A stretch of DNA of 37,918 nucleotides. Origin: Podochytrium sp. JEL0797 (lineage: Eukaryota > Chytridiomycota > Chytridiomycetes > Chytridiales > Chytriomycetaceae). This document shows, in pieces, positions 30,590 to 37,918 of the stretch. Where the stretch lies: positions 1-37,918 of the forward strand of contig JADGJG010000140.1 of assembly GCA_027596195.1 (NCBI GenBank), written 5' to 3'. Numbering within the stretch: the stretch's first letter is position 1; the number at the start of each line of letters is the position of its first letter. The translations under genes and the position numbers were made by a program. Below the pieces are notes generated by a model that saw nothing but the letters and a program-made list of their open reading frames with translations, searched no databases and was not told where the DNA came from.

Positions 30590-32379
30590 ATGACTCAAGA
30601 ATTCAGTGTCGCGACCCCCGAGAAGGGCGAAGTTGGCGACGCCCTCAACATCACTCCTGAAGGCAACAAGTTGCACCGAAAGCTCCAAGCACGACACCTG
30701 GAGATGATTGCCATCGGTGGAACTATCGGAACGGGTCTCCTCCTCCGTTCGGGAGGTGCCATCGCCAAATCTGGGCCTCTCGGTGCTCTCCTTTGTTTCG
30801 CATTCGTTGGTCTTCAGGTCTTTGGAGTTGCTTCAAGCATCGGTGAAATGGCCACGTGAGTGTTATGCTTTTTGCTCGTTCGAATTCCGTTGGCTAATCA
30901 AAATTTTGGTTTTTTTTTGTCAGATACCTGCCTGTCGAAGGTGCCTTCTCCCACTTCCCTTCCCGCTTCGTCACACCAGCTTTAGGTTTCGCCGGAGGGT
31001 GGAACTACTGGATCGTTTGGGCGCTGACTTTCCCAGCCGAGATGGCCGGTATCGCGTCACTCATGAGCTTCTGGGTCCCTGTGTCCACTTGCGCCTCCTG
31101 GGTTTGGTCCCTTGTCTACATGGTGCCACTGGTTGCCATTAATCTGTTCGCCGTCACTGGTGCGTTCTTCCCCCTTTCACCTCCCCTCTTTCCCCTTGTT
31201 CCATACTTACTTTTTGAAATTCGTCCAGGTTTCGCTGAGGCTGAATTCGTCATGTGTATTGTCAAAATCACTGCGATTGTCATCTTCCTCCTCATCGGTA
31301 CTTTTGTCTGGTTTGGTGTTGGACAAGGAACGGGTCCGCTTTGGTTCAAGAACTGGAATCCTGCCATCGTTGGAGACACCTCCCTCAACCGCTTCATGAA
31401 TATTGGATCTACCTTCACCACTGCCTTCTTCTCTTACGGTGGAACTGAGTTGGTCGGACTGACTGCTGGAGAGGCTGCCAACCCGAGAAAGTCTGTGCCA
31501 AGAGCCATCAACGGAACCTTCTACCGGATCATCATTTTCTACCTCGGCTCCCTGTTTCTTGTCGGTGTGCTCCTCGCTCCGGACAGTGAGATTCTCAAGG
31601 CCAAAAGCATTTCGCAGTCTCCCTTCGTTTACGCCTACACTCAAGCCAAGATCAACTTTGGAGCTGACTTTATGAACTTTGTCATTATTGTCTCGGCTTC
31701 GTCTGCTGCCAACTCGGCTTTGTACGCGTGCGCACGTACCTTGCTGAAGTTGTCCGCGGATGGCAGCGCGCCAAAGTTGTTTGCCAAAGTCGACAGACGC
31801 GGTGTTCCCGTCAACTCTGTATTGGTGGTTGCCTTTTTTGGACTTTGTGCAGTTGGAGCCGCGTACCTTGCTGGCCCCGAAGGATCCGGACACGTCTTTG
31901 ACTGGCTTTCCGGTGTCATCTCGTGCGGGATTCTCATGAACTGGCAAATTATGTCGTACACCCACCTCCGCTTCCGGGCTGGCTACATCGCCCAAGGCCG
32001 AAAAGTCGAGGACTTGCCTTACATCGCGCCATTCTACCCATATGCTGACTACCTTTCTCTCACAATCGGAACGTTCGTCTTTTGCTTCATGGTGATTTCT
32101 TCCTTCTACACCAACGGCGTGGCCACGACCGATTTCTTTGCCCTCCAATGGTTCATGGACCACAGTTGGATGTACTTTGGGGCTCCGTTGACCATTTCGC
32201 TCTTTTTGGGACACGGGTTGCTCAAGAGCGGATTCAAGCTTGTTCGTTTCGAAGACATGGACTTTGAATCTGGAAAGCTTGTCGAGACTGCAGAGGAAAA
32301 GGCTGAGAACGACCGGATTCACGACAAGCCGAAAAACATCAAGGAGTGGGGCCAGAGAATTTGGTTCAAGCTGTTTTAA
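30590..32379 (+). CDS. Fungal amino-acid permease (AAT/YAT family)
   Basis: Exons 30590-30855, 30924-31159 and 31229-32379 give 550 residues. After a soluble N-terminal ~50 residues comes the family hallmark HRKLQARHLEMIAIGGTIGT in helix 1, then SGPLGALLCF, YLPVEGAFSHFPSRFV and GGWNYWIVWALTFPAE. SYGGTELVGLTAGEAANPRK is the strongly conserved loop of amino-acid permeases, and YACARTLLKLSADG and YIAPFYPYADYLSL follow. About twelve membrane helices. It imports amino acids with protons at the plasma membrane; the individual substrate cannot be assigned. The C-terminal tail ends NIKEWGQRIWFKLF, close to the yeast permease tail pattern. Two phase-containing introns of 68 and 69 nt. Confidence 0.93.
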
Positions 32380-32397
32380 TTTTTTAAATGCTTTTGT

Positions 32398-32403
32398 AAT
32401 AAA
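32398..32403 (+). terminator. AATAAA signal of the amino-acid permease
   Basis: AATAAA 19 nt after the stop codon. Confidence 0.45.
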
Positions 32404-32835
32404 ATATCTCTCCCTTGATAATCGGTTTTTTTATTCTTCGTTTTGTCGGGATTATTGAGGGTCGTGCGAGGCCCAACCAAGGGTCCCCTGCACCCTTGGC
32501 CCCAACTTTTTGTAATGCTCGTAGGTGCCAAGTTTTCAGTGGCACCTTATTTTGTGGAGTCATTCGAGTCACCTTGTTTGCTGGATATTCTGGACTGCAC
32601 GAATTTAAGTATGAAAAGGTTTTTGATAGTGACAGGCGAAGAAGGAGAGTTGGCCTTGAAAACGGGATGAAGTGAGTGAAGTCGGGTTTGCTCAGAAATT
32701 AAATATTAATGCGGGCACGTGAACCCTCCTTTTTCTTGATGACGCACGGCACGATCGCGAAGGAAAATTTCATTGGGCTTCGTTCCAAAGCTTGCGAAAC
32801 GAAACCCAGGCGCGCCTCCCATTAGCGCGAGAAAG

Positions 32836-32843
32836 TATAAAAG
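32836..32843 (+). promoter_or_regulatory. TATA box of sugar transporter 2
   Basis: TATAAAAG 54 bp upstream of the ATG; a CATAAAAGG sits at the matching place of the paralog. Confidence 0.6.
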
Positions 32844-32896
32844 GACTCGAGAAGACTACACCGAACAACAAAAATAACTCTATAAACATATCTACA

Positions 32897-34449
32897 ATGA
32901 CTCAAGGCAGCTCTGCTTACAACTGGCTCGTTGGCTTTGCCGCGGGTATCGGAGGACTTCTCTTCGGTTACGAAATTGGTAAGCAACGAAACGTGCTAGT
33001 GTGATAAGTTCTATGCTAACATCATTCGCTTTTGCAGGTGTTATCGGCCAAGTTCTTGGAATGGTCTCCTTCCAGATCCAATACAACCTCATTAAGGTCG
33101 ACAGCGACGGCATGCCCCTTTACAACGCCCAACACGAGACAATCGATACCGACAACAAGGCCACCACCGAATCTTGGATTACCTCCACCTTCCTCTTTGG
33201 ATGCATTTTTGGTGCGGCTGTGTGCTCGATCATGGCCGACAAACTTGGACGCAAGAAGTCTATTCTCCTCGCTGGTTGTCTTTTCGCTTGCGGTGGTTCC
33301 ATCCAATGCGCCGTTGAATCTCTTGGTCCACTCATTGTCGGAAGAGTCATCTCTGGAATCGCTATTGGAATCGCTTCCATGGTCGTCCCCATCTACATTG
33401 CCGAGACTGCGTCTTCCAGCACTCGCGGCAGTTTGACCACCATCTACCAGCTCATGATTACCGCCGGTATCTTCATTGCCACTGCCATCAACTCCATCAT
33501 TATCACGACCGTCGACAACATGGACCACCTCCAATGGCGTCTTGCTCTCGGCATGCAAATTATCCCTGCTGCCCTTCTCGTTTTCCTTGTTTCCATGATC
33601 CCGGAGTCCCCAAGATGGTTGGCTGACCAAGGACACCACGAGACCGCCCAGCAAGTCATTGCCAAGCTCCGTGGTCTCGATGTCGACGACTCTGCAGTTG
33701 TTGCCGAATACAAGGAAATCTTTGATGCTGCCGAATTCGACAAGTCTCTCGGTGATTCCACCTGGATCGAAGTCTTCCAAGGCTCCAACCTCAAGCGTAC
33801 CATCATTGCTGTTGTCAACCAGACCATGCAGCAATTGACTGGAATCAACGTGATTCTTTACTACTCGGCGTCCATCTTCAAGGCCATGGGATTCTCGTAC
33901 GACCAGACTGTTATCGCCTTCCCGCTTGCCAACGCCGCCATCAACCTCATCGCTACTTTCCCCGCCATGTGGGCTGTCGAGCGTTTCGGTCGCAAGAGTC
34001 TCCTCATCTGGGGAGCCATGGGAATGGCGATCGGACACGCTGGAGTCTTCACCTTCCTCACTCTCTCGGACCGCAACCAATCCTTCTCGTGGGGAGCCAT
34101 CATTTTCATCTACGTTTTCCTCATCAGTTTCGCTGCCACCTGGGGCCCCGTCGTCTGGTCTTACCAAGCCGAAATCTACCCCCTCCGCGTGCGCGCCAAG
34201 GGAACCGGAATCGCCACCATGACCAACTGGATCTGGAACGCGATTCTTGCCTTCTGCTTCCCGATCGTGTTTGCCGCGTTGGATTACCAGCCTACCGTTT
34301 ACTGGATCTTCTTTGCCTTCTGCGCATTCATGTTCTTCTGGTCTTGGTTCATGGTTCCAGAGACCAAGGGACTTTCATTGGAGGAGATTGGCATTGTGTT
34401 TGGGGATGAGGTGGTTGGTGATGTCGAGTTGGCCAAGATGGAGAAATAA
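32897..34449 (+). CDS. MFS sugar porter (Sugar_tr family), paralog 2
   Basis: Exon 1 32897-32978 and exon 2 33038-34449 (59-nt intron with a GCTAAC branch site) give 497 residues. Signatures: GGLLFGYEIG|VIGQ at the intron, DKLGRKKS, PESPRWLADQG, QQLTGINVILYYSASIFKAM, RFGRKSLLIWG, WGPVVWSYQAEIYPLRVRAK and PETKGLSLEEIG. Twelve-helix plasma-membrane sugar transporter by family. It closely resembles the transporter at 5929-7501, with the differences concentrated in loop segments and the C-terminal tail (ELAKMEK here, SKADSK there), so the two are recent or conserved duplicates. Substrate unknown. Confidence 0.94.
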
Positions 34450-34696
34450 GCCTCTCTTGCTGTTAAATTTCTCTTGTAGTTCTTTTTCATTTCTTTCTTG
34501 TGAATATATCTCTTTTTTTCTTCCTTTTCCTTTTGACAAATGCGAATGGATGGGACGAATTTGTTTGTGGTCGCGCAATCGATTTCGCCATTTTCGCTGG
34601 ATGGCGAATCAAATCACTTTTCGAATCCATTTTGCCACCGTCGCCCGCCAATTCCTCTCCTGAATCCCTCGCACCCCCGCTACTATATCCAGCAAA

Positions 34697-37220
34697 ATGC
34701 CTCTCAACAAACCCATTACCCCAATCGACGAGCTGAAAGCCAAGGGCAAGAGTATCAAAGAAAACTTCCCGCAGCTTGCCAAGAGCTATGTCAGTGAACT
34801 GTTCCCCATCGCATCTTGGCTGCCGCGATACTCTAGCAGCTGGTTCTTGGGTGACTTCATTGCGGGTCTGACTGTGGCCCTCGTGGTGATCCCCCAGGTA
34901 CGCTAGCACTTTCCTTGGCGGTTATGTTGTCTTCAAGTGCTGATTCCGATTTCCTGCAGTCGATTGCGTATGCGACAAAGCTTGCCAATCTTCCCGCTGA
35001 ATACGGCCTCTATTCCTCATTCATTGGTGTCCTCGTTTACGCTTTGTTCGCAACTTCAAAAGGTGAGTCAGGAAAGATGGATTCCACCCCTGCTCACGCT
35101 CCACGCTCCAAAATTAGATGTGAGTGTTGGGCCGACCGCAGTGCTGAGCCTCGTCACGGGTCAGGCTATTAGTACATACATGCCGCATGCGACCCCCGCA
35201 GAAGCTGTTCTTTTCGCGTGTTCTCTGAGTTTCTTCGCTGGAGTTTTCCAATTGCTTCTCGGCGTGCTTCGCCTGGGAATGATTGTCGACTTTGTCCCGG
35301 TACCTGTTATATCAGGTATAAAGCTTCGGCGACTTAGGTTGATTGGTTCTGATTGCGGTCCTTGTCCCGATTCTTTGCAGGATTCACTTCCGGTGCAGGT
35401 CTCCAGATCATTATCGGTCAGCTCCCAGCTCTCTGCGGGATCAAGGGTATCAATACCAACAACTCGCCGTACCGCGTTCTCGGAGACTTCCTCCAAAAAC
35501 TCAACTCGATCGGAAAATACGATGCCATTTTCGGTTTCTCGGCCTTGTTCTTGATTCTCGGGCTCAAGTACGGTTGTCGCGCAGCCAGCACCAAATACCC
35601 GTTCCTCAAATACGTCAACTTCTTGCGAAACACGATCGCGATGGTCATTTTCACCGGAATCTCGTATTCCCTCCGCAACAAGTCCATCAACCTCACGATC
35701 GTTGGAACCATTCCTTACGGGCTCAGTGGGATTGTGCAACCCAACCTTGGTGATTCGAGCTTGACGTCGAGCGTGTTCCAGGCCATGCCCGGTATCCTGA
35801 TATTGTCGTTACTTGAACACGTCGCAGTTTCGAAGTCGTACGGTCGTCTTAATGGATACACCCCCAACGCGAATCAAGAACTCGTTGCCATGGGACTGTC
35901 GAACATGCTGGGTTCGTTCGTCGGAGCTTACCCCGCGACGGGTTCATTTTCGAGAAGTGCGATTCAGAGCAGCTCGGGAAGCCGCACTCCTTTGGCAGCC
36001 TTCGTGACCGGAATTATCGTGATTATTTCACTCTTTACCATTACTCCCGCCCTCTACTACATCCCCAATGCGTCGCTTGCGGCCATCGTTTGCGCAGCCA
36101 TAAGCGAGCTGTTGGCCAACTTCAAAATTCTTAAGAGCCTGTATCGCGTTGAACGTGAGTTCAGTTTCGTGCGTGTGAAGATTGTGAAGCTAATTCCTAT
36201 TTAGTGCTTGACTTTGTGGGATTCTGGATCGCGCTCGTTGTTACGTTCTTCGCATCCATCGAAGTCGCCATCTACGCTTCGGTCGCCTTCTCCCTCATCG
36301 TCCTTCTCGTCCGAATCGCGCGCCCCAAAATCAAAATCCTTTCTCGCACAAGCACGGGAATCTGGTTCGATGCGGAGAACCAAGATTTCGACTACGACGA
36401 CTGCACGCTCGACACCCAACCCGTCCCCGGAATCCTCGTGTTCCGTCCCGAGGAGAGCATGACGTATCCCAACAGCACGTTCTTGTTGACACGGTTCAAG
36501 GCTCTCGTGGTGGAACGGTTCTCGTACACGGGTACTGTTGTGAGCACCTCGGAGCGCGTTTGGAACGATGATATGCAGGAGAAGATGGTGAAGAGGAGTA
36601 AAGATGGGATTGACCTGCCGCCGCTGCGGGCGGTTGTGTTTGATTTCAGTGCTGTGAATCACATTGATTACACCGGACTTCAAACCTTGTTGGACTGTAA
36701 GGAGGATTTGGAGCGGTTCGCGGGGCGGAGTGTTCCGTTTCATTTCACGCATGTGCGGAGGTCTCATGTCAAGGTATTGTGGAATGTTCCGGGGGGTGGA
36801 GTGAAGGCGGCTTCGGTGGATGCCACGCCGGGTGTTCCGAGTCCTGCGAGTCCCCCTATTGCGCCCGTGTCGCTGCAATATAGCGGAAAACTGTCGGTTG
36901 TGAGTATGGAGAGTATGAGCAAGCTCCAAACTTCAGTCAAGAAGATGCTGGGGAGGGGAGGGAGGGGAAGTCGGAACCCGTTGGACGATTGGGAGAATGG
37001 AAAGTATTTCCACTTCAGCATTGATGCGGCGATTGCGGCGGCGGATGAGCAGACCCGTGAGGTGGATGAGACTGCGTTGGATGAGGTTGTGGTCGAAGCT
37101 GCGGAGTTGACTGGATCTGGGGGGATGAGTGTCGAGTCTGGTGGGGCTGCAGGTGGGGATGAGTTTTTGAGGGCCGACGCGTGGCGGAAGGATGGGAAAG
37201 CCGTATCGTTTTTGGAATGA
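34697..37220 (+). CDS. SulP-family sulfate transporter with STAS domain
   Basis: Exons 34697-34897, 34960-35062, 35118-35315, 35381-36154 and 36205-37220 give 763 residues. SulP motifs are: GDFIAGLTVALVVIPQSIAY in the first helices, LPAEYGLYSSFIG, VSVGPTAVLSLVTG, GFTSGAGLQIIIGQLP, EHVAVSKSYGRLNGYTPNAN, GSFVGAYPATGSFSRSAI and SLAAIVCAAISELL. A cytoplasmic STAS domain follows at about 495-620 (VVFDFSAVNHIDYTGLQTL, with the conserved D/T region). The final ~140 residues are low-complexity with an acidic tail. Role: sulfate (or related anion) import at the plasma membrane. It is the family form known from fungal high-affinity sulfate permeases. Introns are 50-65 nt. Confidence 0.94.
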
Positions 37221-37259
37221 TTAATTTTACCTTTCCTGTATTTATAAATGCCTCTTTGA

Positions 37260-37265
37260 AATAAA
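37260..37265 (+). terminator. AATAAA signal of the sulfate transporter
   Basis: AATAAA 39 nt after the stop codon. Confidence 0.45.
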
Positions 37266-37416
37266 CACAAACAAGTTTCTTTTTGACACAATTTTCGTTT
37301 TAACAAAGTAGAAGTATTTTCACCGGAACGACGCTTCAATCCAACAGATGCTAGCGGATATTAACCAAGATCATTCAGACAATAATCAATGTACATCGGT
37401 TTACTTGATCTGCTGA

Positions 37417-37863
37417 TTTCGTTTATTTTCACCCAATTCTACAATTCTGTTTGCCTGCATCGGAGCCGGGGTTGGGGTGCTGCTCCTGCTCGGAATCGGT
37501 GAGTGACAGGCAAACACCGACCACATCTGTTCAAACAAAATCCATGCAGCCTGCTTAATTCTCTGTTGTCTTCGCTCACGAAAGCGAAGCGGCGCGAGCC
37601 AGGCACCCATGACCGAAAACCTCGCCGCCATCGTCCCGAACCTATCCGAACGCGAGCGACGTAGCAGAACACTCCAAGATACATTAGCACGACTCGAGAA
37701 TGTCAGTTCGCACGTGAGGGAGAGGCCGCGGCCTGCAAGTTGGGAGTATGATATCGACGAGGAATATGGGCCGAATCTTCACCCGCCCGAAAAGTTCAGT
37801 CATCCATGGAGGTTTCGAAGCAGTGTTTCTCTTTCGCGAAGTAGTTTGAGCGACGATATGTGA
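37417..37863 (+). CDS. Putative single-pass membrane protein, 5' end unresolved
   Basis: Segment 37417-37498 spliced to 37550-37863 (51-nt intron, donor ATCG|GTGAGT, acceptor ATGCAG) stays in frame. It creates a continuous membrane helix across the junction (ILFACIGAGVGVLLLLGI, then ACLILCC), followed by a basic stop-transfer LRSRKR. A hydrophilic ~100-residue tail follows, with NLSERERRSRTLQDTLARLE, WEYDIDEEYGP and a Ser-rich end SRSSLSDDM. That splice-built helix is the main support for the gene. Upstream the same frame meets TGA at 37414; beyond it the frame is open back to an ATG at 37348. The true start is therefore unknown. Alternatively the second exon alone, from ATG 37609, is an 84-residue protein. 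No family recognised. Confidence 0.5.
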
Positions 37864-37890
37864 TCCCACCACAATTTGGGTGGATCGAGA

Positions 37891-37912
37891 GGGGGGGGGG
37901 GGGGGGGGGGGG
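37891..37912. repeat. G22 homopolymer at the window end
   Basis: 22 consecutive G followed by T and five G at the last base. Such runs often mark sequencing or contig ends; it is not a telomere repeat. Confidence 0.8.
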
Positions 37913-37918
37913 TGGGGG

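Larger units (their letters stand above)
32380..32896. other. Promoter region of sugar transporter 2
   Basis: About 520 bp. It holds the permease poly(A) signal, a CACGTGA E-box-like site near 32715, a TGATGACGCA CRE-like site near 32740 and the TATA box at 32836. No gene seen. Confidence 0.5.

Noticed and set aside
33022..34167. 381-codon minus-strand open frame over sugar transporter 2, and similar ones at 6601-7347 and 31207-32322
   Set aside because: Antisense shadows of membrane transporters: their Asp/Glu/Gly/Val-rich composition mirrors the codons of the sense genes.
37401..37631. 76-codon minus-strand frame near the window end
   Set aside because: It overlaps the plus-strand segment whose splicing creates a coherent membrane helix; the plus-strand model explains more.
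1..37918. CRISPR array, rRNA genes, or bacterial-type operons
   Set aside because: No regularly spaced direct repeats, no rRNA-like sequence, and introns throughout show a eukaryotic nuclear region.

Overview
The window comes from a nuclear genome of a zoosporic (flagellated) fungus, most likely a chytrid. Protein-coding genes carry many short introns (about 45-110 nt, mostly GT-AG, several with CTAAC/CTAAT-like branch sites). There is a eukaryotic tRNA-Lys, fungal-type permeases and secreted LysM/CAP proteins. A BBS1 gene (BBSome, cilium) points to an organism that builds flagella. The organism call is inference; no rRNA or other marker is present. All exon boundaries were worked out by hand from splice signals and checked for reading-frame continuity.

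Layout. 1-7.5 kb: the N-terminal part of an unusual predicted ABC-class ATPase (-), head-to-head with an F-box/propeller protein (+); tRNA-Lys(CUU) (-); a DEAH-box RNA helicase of DHX40 type (-); a sugar transporter (-). 7.5-15.7 kb: a gene-poor stretch with a frameshifted F-box relic, several coding-like fragments in broken frames, an inverted pair of about 0.3-0.4 kb homologous fragments (9.2 kb and 13.5 kb), and between them a two-pass membrane sensor with an extracellular Cache-like region, a HAMP-like segment and no output domain. 15.7-23.0 kb: one eight-exon gene for a 2258-residue protein whose C terminus carries an OrfB/TnpB-type zinc ribbon with a Fanzor-like arrangement of RuvC acidic residues. 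23.0-25.5 kb: two tandem secreted CAP-superfamily genes, the second with LysM modules. 25.5-38 kb: BBS1 (-), monoacylglycerol lipase (+), amino-acid permease (+), a second sugar transporter (+), a SulP sulfate transporter (+), and the 3' part of a small single-pass membrane protein (+). The window ends in a 22-G run.

How the genes relate. Four nutrient transporters (two paralogous sugar porters, one amino-acid permease, one sulfate permease), a lipase and secreted LysM/CAP proteins suit an osmotrophic fungus that meets chitin or host/substrate surfaces; they do not form an operon. A 16-bp element is shared exactly by the promoters of one sugar transporter and the amino-acid permease. The strongest candidate for something new is the giant Fanzor-like gene: its terminal ~320 residues look like a TnpB/Fanzor nuclease core with all motif residues present, attached to about 1800 residues in which I recognise no domain.
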